Shown: positions 26,950 through 35,718 of the stretch, piece after piece
How the letters are laid out: each line of letters opens with the position of its first letter
Numbering within the stretch: the first letter of the stretch is position 1
From: Enteractinococcus fodinae
GTDB taxonomy: Bacteria > Actinomycetota > Actinomycetes > Actinomycetales > Micrococcaceae
Direction: 5' to 3'
NCBI RefSeq assembly: GCF_031458395.1
Contig: NZ_JAVDYJ010000001.1
Coordinates: 124,001 to 188,000 of the forward strand
DNA length: 64,000 nt
The notes under the pieces: generated by a model
The model's input: only the letters and a program-made list of their open reading frames with translations
The model's database searches: none
What the model was told of the DNA's origin: nothing
Program-made: the position numbers and the translations under genes

Positions 26950-28125
26950 ATGCGAGCAGTAACCTGGCAAGGCCGACGGAACCTATCGGTAGAAGAAGTC
27001 CCAGATCCAACCATTCAACAACCCACAGATGCGATCATTCGTGTTACCTCCACGGCCATCTGCGGATCTGATCTTCACCTCTATGAAGTCCTGACGCCCT
27101 TCATGGAAGAAGGCGATATCATCGGCCACGAACCGATGGGTATCGTCGAAGAAGTCGGCGCCGGGGTGACCAACCTCAAACCCGGGGATCGGGTGGTGAT
27201 TCCGTTCAACGTCTCATGCGGGCACTGCTTCTACTGCCAACGCGGGCTGCAATCCCAGTGCGAGACGACCCAGGTGACCGAATACGGCACCGGCGCGACA
27301 CTGCTTGGCTACTCGAAGCTCTACGGTCACTTACCGGGCGGGCAGGCCGAATACCTGCGCGTGCCCCACGCTGACTACGGGCCGATCAAAGTGGGCGAAG
27401 AACTCTCCGACGAGCACTATCTCTTCCTGTCGGATATTTTGCCCACCGCCTGGCAAGCCGTGAAATATGCCCACATGCCCGAAGCAGGTGTGCTGGCTGT
27501 CGTGGGGCTGGGACCGGTCGGTCAGTTCGCCGCACGCATTGGGGTGCAGTTGGGTTACGAGGTCGTCGGTGTGGATCCGGTGCCGGAACGTCGCGAGATG
27601 GCGGTCCGACACGGCATCACCGCCGCGGAGCACCACGACGAAGCCATGGAATTAGTCAACGAACGAACCGGCGGTCGCGGTGCTGACGGGGTAGTCGATG
27701 CGGTCGGGATGGAAGCCCACGGCAACCCGGTGGCTGCGACCCTCCAACGCGCGACCGGTCTGCTACCCGACAAGCTTGGCCAAAAAGCCTTAGAGAATGT
27801 GGGCATTGACCGAACCGCCGCGCTCAACTCATCCATCGAGCTTGCCGGACGCGGCGGCGTGGTATCCCTCAGTGGTGTCTACGGTGGTGCCACCACACCG
27901 CTGCCGATGTTGTCGATTTTCGATAAACAACTGACGATTACCGCTGGCCAGTGCAATGTCCGCAATTGGGACGAAGACCTGCTGCCGTATGTCGAAGATC
28001 CAACCGACCCCTTGGGTGTCACAGACTTGGTGACCCACCGGATGCCACTGGACCAGGCGCCCGAGGCGTATGAGATGTTTCAAAAGAAACAAGATGGTTG
28101 CATCAAAGTGGTCCTGCAACCTTAG
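26950..28125 (+). CDS. Zinc-dependent alcohol dehydrogenase, second tandem copy
   Basis: This 391-residue paralogue of the preceding dehydrogenase keeps every zinc ligand (AICGSD, IIGHEPMG, CGHCFYCQRGLQSQC) and the nucleotide site GLGPVGQFAARIG. The two genes share their first 23 bases and are separated by 54 nt. Differences cluster in the coenzyme-domain loops (about residues 200-300), which could change substrate or coenzyme choice. A GAGGAAG site precedes the ATG. They are probably co-transcribed. Confidence 0.9.
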   Translation: MRAVTWQGRRNLSVEEVPDPTIQQPTDAIIRVTSTAICGSDLHLYEVLTPFMEEGDIIGHEPMGIVEEVGAGVTNLKPGDRVVIPFNVSCGHCFYCQRGLQSQCETTQVTEYGTGATLLGYSKLYGHLPGGQAEYLRVPHADYGPIKVGEELSDEHYLFLSDILPTAWQAVKYAHMPEAGVLAVVGLGPVGQFAARIGVQLGYEVVGVDPVPERREMAVRHGITAAEHHDEAMELVNERTGGRGADGVVDAVGMEAHGNPVAATLQRATGLLPDKLGQKALENVGIDRTAALNSSIELAGRGGVVSLSGVYGGATTPLPMLSIFDKQLTITAGQCNVRNWDEDLLPYVEDPTDPLGVTDLVTHRMPLDQAPEAYEMFQKKQDGCIKVVLQP

Positions 28126-28213
28126 CTCTTGTCCAGCAAGCATCTCCTCAGCAGTACAGCCGCCTCCTACCCTCCGTCAGGCGGTACAGCACGACACAGG
28201 AAGGAAATGCCGT

Positions 28214-28879
28214 ATGCACACGAAACAATCCTCCAAATCTCGCCTCCCAGCCGTCCTAGCGGCCGCCGGGCTCGCACTTGCGGGCTGCGGGTCAGAGGAG
28301 GGGCAGGAACAAGAACCTCGAGACCACACAGAAGGTGGCGGAGCCGAGGGAGAAGGTGCTCACCCTGATGAACGGACAGGTCCGTTTGCGACCGCCGAGC
28401 TCATGGACGCCGATGCGGAAACCGTCGGCCAGGTCGAATTCTATGACCGAGATGTCCAAACCGAAGTCGTGGCACTCGTGGAAGACTTCGACCCGGGCTT
28501 CTATGGATTCCACATCCACGAGAATGGGGAGTGCGAACCCAATAGCGAAGACCCCAACGACCCAGAAAACACCGGTGACTTCATGTCCGCCGGTGGACAC
28601 CTGACAGCCGATGATGCCGAAGACCACCCAGAACACGCCGGAGACATGCCGCCGCTACACGTCAATGAAGACGGCACCGCCACCATGTCATTTCACACCG
28701 ATCGCCTCGATGAGTCGCTGCTCGTAGAAGGCGAGGAGGGCACCGCGGTGATGGTGCACTCGGATCCGGATAACTTCGCCCATGTTCCCGAGCGCTATCT
28801 CGACGGTGACGAACCTGACGAAGACACCCTGAACACCGGGGATGCTGGCGACCGCCTCGCTTGTGGCGTGATTGAGTGA
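28214..28879 (+). CDS. sodC: Superoxide dismutase (Cu/Zn), lipoprotein
   Basis: This 221-residue protein is taken from the ATG at 28214, which has an AGGAA site and gives a proper lipoprotein signal (LALAGC, Cys25). Earlier in-frame starts overlap the dehydrogenase gene. The mature part has a Glu/Gly-rich linker and the SodC fold: Cu ligands in GFHIHENGEC, the bridging/Zn region SAGGHL to PEHAGDMPPLHV, HSDPDNFAHVPERY, and the C-terminal GDAGDRLACGVI. The two Cys can form the usual disulfide. It would detoxify superoxide on the outer face of the membrane. Confidence 0.9.
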   Translation: MHTKQSSKSRLPAVLAAAGLALAGCGSEEGQEQEPRDHTEGGGAEGEGAHPDERTGPFATAELMDADAETVGQVEFYDRDVQTEVVALVEDFDPGFYGFHIHENGECEPNSEDPNDPENTGDFMSAGGHLTADDAEDHPEHAGDMPPLHVNEDGTATMSFHTDRLDESLLVEGEEGTAVMVHSDPDNFAHVPERYLDGDEPDEDTLNTGDAGDRLACGVIE

Positions 28880-28923
28880 TAGAACGCGACGGCTGGCGAC
28901 CAGCGGATTAGGATGGGGGTGTT

Positions 28924-29691
28924 ATGGCAAAAGAAGCAGGACCACAAATTAACTGGGTCGGAGCCGCTGGCTCCGGGCTGGGTTCGGTGACCTCGGCTGT
29001 CTTGCTGTCCACCACCGGTGCAGCCGGTACTTGGATTGGTGCCGGTATCGGTACCTTCATCATTACTGTGGGTGGGGCCATCTACGCCTACTACCTGCAG
29101 CGCGCCAAGACGGGCATCGAAAAAACCGCCGACAAAATGAAAAAGGTCGGCGGCTCTTCGAAGAAGGACACCCGGCAGGACACCACCTCGATCAGCGCTC
29201 AGCGGGATCCCAACGAACCATCTCGTGCCGAAGCTTCGGCCGAGGATGAGGAACATACCGGAAGCGAGGCGCTCTCGAGCAAGGTCAAACCGACCTTCAA
29301 AGAGGCCCTGAAGAATATCCGGTGGAAACGCGTCGCTGCGCTCGCCGCCGGGTTATTCGCCCTCACGATGGCGGTCATCTTCATCTTCGAGCTGGCCACC
29401 GGTCGCCCAGTGTCGTCCTATACGGGCGGCACGAGCCCAGACAGCACTGGTACCTCCATCACAGGCGTCCAAGATCCGGCAGAGGGTGACCCGGCAGAAG
29501 TCCCGGCTCCTACACAGGATGACGAGATCGAGCAGCCGGAACAGCCAGGAGAAGTGCTCCCCGAAGAGGAACAGGAACCGGCACCTGAAATGCCGGAAGA
29601 CGCTGTGCCACCACCGGTGGAGCCCGAACCACAGCCGGTACCAGAGCAACCGGCCCCACAACCACAAGACGAACCCGTCGAAGCACCCTAA
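28924..29691 (+). CDS. Membrane protein with a Pro/Glu-rich extracellular tail
   Basis: This 255-residue protein starts with a Gly/Ala/Ser-rich hydrophobic segment (about 10-57), which may be two closely packed helices. A Lys/Glu-rich cytoplasmic region (60-135), a membrane helix (about 137-158) and an acidic, Pro-rich tail of about 95 residues rich in PE, PQ and VP follow. The tail probably crosses the cell wall. I recognise no family. It is 44 nt after sodC and ends with a hairpin. Confidence 0.65.
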   Translation: MAKEAGPQINWVGAAGSGLGSVTSAVLLSTTGAAGTWIGAGIGTFIITVGGAIYAYYLQRAKTGIEKTADKMKKVGGSSKKDTRQDTTSISAQRDPNEPSRAEASAEDEEHTGSEALSSKVKPTFKEALKNIRWKRVAALAAGLFALTMAVIFIFELATGRPVSSYTGGTSPDSTGTSITGVQDPAEGDPAEVPAPTQDDEIEQPEQPGEVLPEEEQEPAPEMPEDAVPPPVEPEPQPVPEQPAPQPQDEPVEAP

Positions 29692-29709
29692 GAATAATTG
29701 GTCGTCTCG

Positions 29710-29746
29710 AACCGCACCGTTCCAGAGTTTCTGGGGCGGTGCGGTT
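29710..29746 (+). terminator. Hairpin terminator behind the Pro-rich membrane protein gene
   Basis: AACCGCACCG (29710-29719) pairs perfectly with CGGTGCGGTT (29737-29746), with further pairing inside the loop. It is followed by GTTCGTT, a weak T-tract. It ends the 28214-29691 transcript. Confidence 0.7.
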
Positions 29747-29873
29747 GTTCGTTAACGCTCCGGTTGCACGAGTAAGCGAGCCTAAAACATTGTTTCCCAT
29801 CGTCTCGCCGTGTTGTTATGGAATCATCTCATCGCTGCTTGAAGACCACTAACAAGCAACACAGGAGTAAGTC

Positions 29874-31487
29874 ATGCGAATTGCAGTCGTTGGAGCCACG
29901 GGCAATGCAGGGACCGCCGTGCTGCGCGAACTCGCCGCACGCGATGAAGTCGAATCAATCCTCGGCATTGCTCGGCGTTTACCGAACCGCGAGATGGAAC
30001 CGTACCGGCAGGCGGACTGGCAACAGATCGATATTCAATTCGAGCGTGCCCGCGCGGACCTGGAAAAAGCGCTGAACGGTTACGACGCGGTGATCCATTT
30101 GGCATGGCTCATCCAGCCCAATAAAGAACGCGACTTGCTGCGGCGTGCAAACGTCGATGGCACTCGCCACGTGCTAGAAGCAGCCGCGGCGGCAGGTGTT
30201 CGACACATCGTGGTCGCCTCCTCGGTTGGAGCGTATTCACCGGTCGATGACGATGAGTTGCGTGACGAATCATGGCCGACCGAAGGCATCGAGAGCTCTC
30301 ACTACAGTGTAGATAAAGCGGCCCAAGAACGCGTCATCGATGAATTCGAAGCGGCTCACCCGGAGGTGACCGTCGCCCGGTTGCGGCCAGCTCTGAAATT
30401 TCAGGGCGGTGCCGGTTCAGAGATTCAGCGATACTTCCTCGGCAAGTGGGCACCCGTGCAGCTGCTCCAACTCGGACGGCCACCGGTTATCCCGTTCCCC
30501 AAGGATGTGCGAGCCCAAGCGGTGCACACCGATGACGTCGCACGAGCCTACGTGCTGGCGGCGCTTAAGGGTGCTGAGGGGGCCTTCAATATCTGCGCCG
30601 ATGACGTGCTCGACGCCGCCCGCATTGGGGGAGTGGTCACCGGGAACTCGAAATACGGCCGAGTGGTCCCGGTCCCGAGCAAAGCGTTGCGCCCGCTCAT
30701 CAAAGCAGCACATCGAACAGGAGTGCTAGCCGCCGATGAAGGCTGGCTGGACATGGCTCTGCGCGTGCCCCTGATGGATAATAGTCGAGCCAAACGAGAG
30801 CTCGACTGGTGGCCGTCGATGAGCGGAGCTGCGGCATTAGAAGAACTTATCCAAGGCATGGCGGAAGGTAGCGGTAAACGGTCGGCCCCGATGCGGCCCC
30901 GCGATCCGCAATCCACGGCGCCGTTTACACTACCGGATGCCGAGCACCAATTGCCGGAGGACATTGATGCCCTTGCGCTCCGCCAGTACATGTCGGATCA
31001 CCTCGCCGGCGCCACCGCAGGGCTAAACCGCATTCAGAAGCTTGCCGAAGCGTTCATGGAGACCCCGAAATACGGGGATATCGCCACGGTGGCCGAAGAG
31101 ATCCGCGTCGAGCATCACTACCTGGAAGAACTCATCCAAGCCCAAGGGTTCCCACGTCCCGGGGTCACCGCACCCGCCCTGTGGGTCGGTGAGCGGCTAG
31201 CCCGGATCAAGTCCTTCTTCCCGCAGGGTGTCAAAATCACGCCATCGGTCTTGGTCTTAGAAACCGAGTTGATGATGTCAGCGGTGACTGGAAAGCTGCA
31301 CGGCTGGCGCTCCCTGATGCCGATTTCCGAGGCCCTGGGTGTGCCACAAGGGGTCTTCGAAGAACTGGCAGACGATGCACTCCGGCAGTACAAGATCCTG
31401 CAAGACGTCCACGATTATGCCCGCCAGGATGCGTTCAACAAATCCGCCGAAACGGACCCTGAAGACGCCTTACCGAGCAGTGAGTAA
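29874..31487 (+). CDS. NAD-dependent epimerase/dehydratase fused to a C-terminal helical domain
   Basis: This 537-residue protein has an extended-SDR domain (1-330): Rossmann motif GATGNAG (7-13), catalytic ASS near 115-117 and YSVDK (Y144, K148). A linker (330-360) leads to an all-helical domain (about 365-525) containing the stretches YGDIATVAEEIRVEHHYLEE and VLVLETELMMSAVTGKLHGW. With its Glu/His-rich helices this looks ferritin-like or hemerythrin-like, but metal ligands are not certain. Most epimerases of this type end at about 300-340 residues, so the fusion is unusual. Its stop codon abuts that of the convergent lyase gene with no gap. The substrate is unknown. Confidence 0.8.
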   Translation: MRIAVVGATGNAGTAVLRELAARDEVESILGIARRLPNREMEPYRQADWQQIDIQFERARADLEKALNGYDAVIHLAWLIQPNKERDLLRRANVDGTRHVLEAAAAAGVRHIVVASSVGAYSPVDDDELRDESWPTEGIESSHYSVDKAAQERVIDEFEAAHPEVTVARLRPALKFQGGAGSEIQRYFLGKWAPVQLLQLGRPPVIPFPKDVRAQAVHTDDVARAYVLAALKGAEGAFNICADDVLDAARIGGVVTGNSKYGRVVPVPSKALRPLIKAAHRTGVLAADEGWLDMALRVPLMDNSRAKRELDWWPSMSGAAALEELIQGMAEGSGKRSAPMRPRDPQSTAPFTLPDAEHQLPEDIDALALRQYMSDHLAGATAGLNRIQKLAEAFMETPKYGDIATVAEEIRVEHHYLEELIQAQGFPRPGVTAPALWVGERLARIKSFFPQGVKITPSVLVLETELMMSAVTGKLHGWRSLMPISEALGVPQGVFEELADDALRQYKILQDVHDYARQDAFNKSAETDPEDALPSSE

Positions 31488-32435
31488 TTAGTAGTAGTAG
31501 GTGTCGTTCGGGGAGTAATCACTTGATGACCCCGGACGACGCCACTCAATCCCGAGTGCTTCGGCGAGTTCAATAATGCTATTTGACCGCGCCAATCGTG
31601 GCAGGTCTGAGCCGTCACGAATTTGACCGCCGGCCTCTTCGAACTCGGCCAAGAAGTCATGGGCCCAGGTGAGTTCTTCTTGCGACGGGCTCAGACCGGC
31701 ATTAATGGTTGCGGTCTGTTCTGGCAATAAGCACAGCTTGCCGGTAAATCCGAATTCTGAGGCAATGGAAGCACCCTGAATCAGTTTCTTACTGATCGTG
31801 CCTTGCGTGGGCCCATCAATTGGCGAAGGCAACATCGCGGCCTTTGAGGCAATGGTGAATTGACTGCGAGGATAGGCCAGCGCGCGGGCTGACCCGCCAA
31901 AGCCGGTGTCGCGGCGGAAGTCTCCGGTCCCAAAGGCCAGCCGGAAGGTGCCGCGAGCGGCAGCAATCGAGTTGATACGTTGCAGGCCGCGGGCGGTTTC
32001 TACGAGCGCAACAATGGGCACGCCCGGCAGGCGCGCGGCGGTCTCATTGACGTGGTCGGTGGATTCGACCATCGCGAGCATCACGCCTAGCAGCCCACCG
32101 TTATGGTGCGGGCCATCGAGTTGATGGGTGATGTATTGTGCTAACTCGCTGACGTCGTGTTCCCACCACTGGCTGCCATACGCATTGATGCGTACCCAAC
32201 CGGTGTGACCTGCCGCGAACCATTCAGTGACATGTTTCAGCGCACGCTCTTTATCTTTGGGCGCCACAGCGTCTTCGATATCCAGCACGACGACGTCGGC
32301 TGCAGAGTCCTCCGCCTCCTGAAAGCTTTCAGGCCGGGTGGCATTGACGAGCAGCCATGATCGGGCAAGGTCCGCTTGGACTTTCTGCCCGGGTGAGGGC
32401 GTTACATACGTCGTCATGATGGAATTGTTGGACAC
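31488..32435 (-). CDS. CitE/HpcH-family lyase (CoA-ester lyase-like)
   Basis: This 315-residue TIM-barrel protein has family motifs RSWLLVNATRP, VVVLDIEDAVAPKDKERA, WVRINAYGSQW, VALVETARGLQRI (Glu metal ligand) and LAFGTGDFRRDTG (Asp ligand). The GTG at 32435 has AAGGAG 5 nt upstream; a GTG at 32459 would add 8 residues that include the ribosome site. Relatives cleave citryl-, malyl- or methylmalyl-CoA, or act as aldolases or thioesterases. The substrate cannot be told. The gene ends with three Tyr codons (DTYYY). It is on the same strand as the ligase and amidotransferase genes but separated from them by a terminator. Confidence 0.8.
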   Translation of the reverse strand: MSNNSIMTTYVTPSPGQKVQADLARSWLLVNATRPESFQEAEDSAADVVVLDIEDAVAPKDKERALKHVTEWFAAGHTGWVRINAYGSQWWEHDVSELAQYITHQLDGPHHNGGLLGVMLAMVESTDHVNETAARLPGVPIVALVETARGLQRINSIAAARGTFRLAFGTGDFRRDTGFGGSARALAYPRSQFTIASKAAMLPSPIDGPTQGTISKKLIQGASIASEFGFTGKLCLLPEQTATINAGLSPSQEELTWAHDFLAEFEEAGGQIRDGSDLPRLARSNSIIELAEALGIEWRRPGSSSDYSPNDTYYY

Positions 32436-32553
32436 CGGGTCTCCTTGTAATGCGCCCACTTTTTTGCGCAGTGAAAGTCTTCATTCGCTGTGTTTAGCTG
32501 GAAAAGGTCAGGTACAACAGTACCGCGAGCCCTCCGCCTAACCAACGAATCAA

Positions 32554-32588
32554 GCTATTGGGGCACACGGTGTGAGGTGCCCAATAGC
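32554..32588 (-). terminator. Hairpin terminator of the carboxylate-amine ligase gene
   Basis: Complementary arms 32554-32566 and 32577-32588 form a 12-bp stem with one bulged G. It stands 16 nt after the stop of the ligase gene on the minus strand. The T-tract is short, so termination may be partial. Confidence 0.6.
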
Positions 32589-32604
32589 AAGGTGGCTTTT
32601 CTTA

Positions 32605-33723
32605 CTAGCTCGGTCCGATACCTACCCGTTGGGAATCGTGGTGGTCATGGGTGGCGTGCACAACAGCATCCATGACGTCATACATGTTGTTGTGGTGTTG
32701 ATACGCTTCTCGCTGTATTCCGGTCCCAGAACCGCCCTGCAAGATTTCTGCCACCACGGTCTGCACGGTCTCTTCTTCATCGTATTCGCTCAGGACTGGT
32801 GCAAGTTCATCCAGCAGCTGCGCTATCGCATCGCGTGCGGCAATTGGTGTCCCAGTGAATGGATTGATCAACTCTGCTTCCACCCCGTAGCGACTCGCCT
32901 TCCAAGACCAAATTCGAAGAAGGTTGGCCGATACACCAGCAGGCTCCTCGTCGCCTTTGCGGATCGCCGTTTCCACGAGTGCTCTGGCCAGGGCAGCGAC
33001 AACGGCCGCGTGCTCAGCCTTGAGACAGACATCAGCCACACGAACCTCGAGGGTAGGTTGATGGTCGCACAGGCGAGCATCAAAGTAGAGCATGCCCGCA
33101 TCCAGGGGAACTTTCGTGTCCAAGATCGCTTGGCGATGTGCTTCGTATGCGGCAGCGGTATGGAAGATTTCCGTGGGGCCTGCGGTTGGCCAGCGTGACC
33201 AGGCCTGGTACCGGTAGGATGCGAAACCGGTATCGACGCCGTTCCAGAAGGGCGAGTTGCTGCTCAGTGCTAGTAACAAGGGCAACCACACCCGGATGCG
33301 GTCTAGTGCGACTACGCCCTCATCCCAAGAATCGATATCAATGTGGATATGAAAACCATTGGTGAGCTGTTCAGCTGCGGTGAGCCCAAACCGCTGTGCC
33401 ATTTTGTGGTTTCGTGGGCCGGGCGTCCGGCGCGGGCTGTCTGTTGCCGGAGCAGTGGGCATCGCGGCGACCCGCCCGCCGGACTCCGCGGCTGCGGCTT
33501 CGGCCAGCGCACGCCCCGTGCGGATCGTCTCGAGCTGCTCAGCAAGGGTAAGTTGCGGCGGAGAAACCACTTCCAGCTGTTCTTGTTTAAATTCCGTGGT
33601 GAGCTTGTGCCCCGTGGGGGTTTCCCGCCCGTTCCTGGCGACGATCAATTCTCCTGCAGGCAGGGGATTCAGAGAAGTTGCATCTACCAGCAGTAATTCT
33701 TCTTCGACTCCGAATTTCCGCAT
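32605..33723 (-). CDS. Carboxylate-amine ligase, YbdK/GCS2 type (glutamate-cysteine ligase-like)
   Basis: This 372-residue protein belongs to the GCS2 family of ATP-dependent gamma-glutamyl-type ligases: FGVEEELLLVD at the start, then NGFHIHIDIDSWDEG, RYQAWSRWPTAGPTEIF and LEVRVADVC. The chosen ATG has an AGGGA site 7 nt upstream; an ATG 15 nt earlier contains that site in its own coding sequence. YbdK proteins have weak glutamate-cysteine ligase activity, and the true substrate is often unknown. The gene lies 42 nt behind an asparagine synthetase-like gene on the same strand, which suggests that both act on one compound. Confidence 0.85.
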   Translation of the reverse strand: MRKFGVEEELLLVDATSLNPLPAGELIVARNGRETPTGHKLTTEFKQEQLEVVSPPQLTLAEQLETIRTGRALAEAAAAESGGRVAAMPTAPATDSPRRTPGPRNHKMAQRFGLTAAEQLTNGFHIHIDIDSWDEGVVALDRIRVWLPLLLALSSNSPFWNGVDTGFASYRYQAWSRWPTAGPTEIFHTAAAYEAHRQAILDTKVPLDAGMLYFDARLCDHQPTLEVRVADVCLKAEHAAVVAALARALVETAIRKGDEEPAGVSANLLRIWSWKASRYGVEAELINPFTGTPIAARDAIAQLLDELAPVLSEYDEEETVQTVVAEILQGGSGTGIQREAYQHHNNMYDVMDAVVHATHDHHDSQRVGIGPS

Positions 33724-33765
33724 ATCGCGTCCCTTCATATATCTTGAATTCTTTGGATAGCCGGA

Positions 33766-35532
33766 CTACCCAACATTGTGGCTTTGGAGCCAAAGTTCTA
33801 ACAGCCCTAGCTTCCATAAGGTGTTGCCACCCGTGGGCACGTATTGGTCGTTGGGGTTGTCCAGCAGAGCGTTGATGTAGTCGCGGCGAAACAGGTCTCG
33901 CTCCTGAGCTTCCGGGGCGTGCAGCGCCTCGCGGATGTCTGTGAGGATTGGGTCTTGCAGGTGCCCCAATGCTGGAACGGGGAAGTATCCTTTCGGCCGG
34001 TCGATGACCTCCGACGGTAAGAGCTTCCGGCCGATATCTTTCAGGATGCCTTTGCCGCCTTGGGCAGTTTTCAGTTCGATGGGACACGCCGCAACCAGCT
34101 CGACCAGTTCGTGATCAAGAAACGGCACGCGGGCTTCAAGCCCGGCAATCGACGACATGTTACTGACGCGTTTGACTGGATCGTCTGCCATGAGCAGTTG
34201 CGTTTCGAGCCGGAGCACTGCATCTATCGCAGTTTCGGCCCCCGGAGCGCTGAGCTTGTCAGCAAGTCGTTCGTGGCTCACATCCGTAGACGTCAACCAG
34301 GTTGGGTTCAGGATCTGTGCCAGTTCGTGCTGGGTATGATCCACAAACGCTTCTTCGAACACCGCCAACGCTGACTCTCGAGGTACCGATTCAGCGACTT
34401 GGTGATACCGGTATCCGGCGAAGAGCTCATCGGCACCCTGGCCAGATTGCACCGCGTTGGAGTGTTTCACGACCGCTTGAGAGTGCAGATAAAAGGCCGG
34501 GACATCATGGCTGGCCATCGGCTCCATCATGGCGGCCACAGCGTCACCGACCGCCCCAGCAAATTCTTCCGATCCAATGTGCAGGGTGTGATGATCCGTC
34601 TGGAATTCCTCGGCTATCCGATCCGAGTATTCGAATTCATTGCCTGCTTGTTGGCCGTTGGAGTCGAAACCGACACTGAAGGTGGGTATATCGCGCTGGC
34701 CGGCCTCTGCCATCAATGCCACCAGCAGGCTGGAATCCAGGCCCCCGGATAAGAGCACCCCCGTGTCGTCATCGAGACGACGTTGTACTGCAACTTGCAG
34801 CGCATTACAGATAGCTTCCTGCCAGTCTTGCTCATCCCAATTCGCATAGACGTGGTTGCGCGAATAGTCAGGCTGCCAATACACGCGCTCGGATAGCTGG
34901 CCATCGGAGTCGATGATGTGCATGGTGGCCGGTGGCAGCTTGGTGACCCCAGTGAGGATGCTACGTGGCGCGGGCACAATGGAATGCCAGCTCATATAGT
35001 GATGCAGCCCGATCCTATCGACCGACGTATCAATTCCGCCGCTGGCCACCAGCCCGGGCAATGTCGACGCGAAGCGTAACCGCCCGTTGAGATGCGCTAC
35101 ATATAATGGTTTGACGCCCAACCGATCACGGCCTAACAGCAGTCGATGGCGTCGCAAATCTGCAAGAGCTATGGCGAATTCGCCGTGTAACCGCTCGATG
35201 AAACTTTCGCCCCACTTGCTATACGCTGCAAGGATTACCTCGGCATCTGTGCCGGCGCGGAACCGGTGATCTTTGGCGAGTTCGGAGTACAGTTCGTCAC
35301 GGTTGGTTAGATGCCCATCGAAGACTACCGCGAGTTCTTGTTCTGCATCGTAGGTGGGCTGCGAGCTTGCGGAAGCACCGGTGTTGCCAAGTGGTATCTG
35401 ATCGAATGCTACCCACCCGTTATTCCAGATGCGGTTGTCGTTAGCCGTCCCCAGGGCGTTGGCCATTTTCTGTACTGCGCCTGTTTCTGCTCGGGCTCCT
35501 CGAAACGCGAGTTCACCTGCAATAGCACACAC
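33766..35532 (-). CDS. Asparagine synthetase-like glutamine amidotransferase
   Basis: This 588-residue protein has an N-terminal class II glutaminase domain (1-200) and a C-terminal ATP-pyrophosphatase synthetase domain (about 215-560) with PP-loop LLSGGLDSSLL and GQGADELFAGYRYH. The nucleophile must be the residue after the initiator. An ATG at 35535 would place Cys at position 3, whereas the GTG at 35532 gives MCAIAGEL with Cys2 and sits 7 nt behind AGGAGGG; I therefore chose the GTG. The size and sequence resemble the family that amidates N-acetylglutaminylglutamine (AsnO) as much as true AsnB. The usual acetyltransferase/ATP-grasp partner of AsnO is absent here, so the acceptor is uncertain. 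Confidence 0.85.
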   Translation of the reverse strand: MCAIAGELAFRGARAETGAVQKMANALGTANDNRIWNNGWVAFDQIPLGNTGASASSQPTYDAEQELAVVFDGHLTNRDELYSELAKDHRFRAGTDAEVILAAYSKWGESFIERLHGEFAIALADLRRHRLLLGRDRLGVKPLYVAHLNGRLRFASTLPGLVASGGIDTSVDRIGLHHYMSWHSIVPAPRSILTGVTKLPPATMHIIDSDGQLSERVYWQPDYSRNHVYANWDEQDWQEAICNALQVAVQRRLDDDTGVLLSGGLDSSLLVALMAEAGQRDIPTFSVGFDSNGQQAGNEFEYSDRIAEEFQTDHHTLHIGSEEFAGAVGDAVAAMMEPMASHDVPAFYLHSQAVVKHSNAVQSGQGADELFAGYRYHQVAESVPRESALAVFEEAFVDHTQHELAQILNPTWLTSTDVSHERLADKLSAPGAETAIDAVLRLETQLLMADDPVKRVSNMSSIAGLEARVPFLDHELVELVAACPIELKTAQGGKGILKDIGRKLLPSEVIDRPKGYFPVPALGHLQDPILTDIREALHAPEAQERDLFRRDYINALLDNPNDQYVPTGGNTLWKLGLLELWLQSHNVG

Positions 35533-35718
35533 CATAAGTCCCTCCTATGCTCATCAGCAGCGGAATGTTCGTGTTCTGCAATCCGCTGGGTCGCTTAGTG
35601 CTTTATGGGTGATTTACCCTAACACCGGCCGAAGAGGCGCAAACAGAGTTCTCCTGCTTTTATTTTGGGAGATGATTATTTTCATATCCTGGCAGAAGCC
35701 TCGCCATCGTCTAGCTGA

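Noticed and set aside
28070-28213. Upstream start for the superoxide dismutase
   Set aside because: It would overlap the dehydrogenase gene and destroy the lipoprotein signal that begins at 28214.
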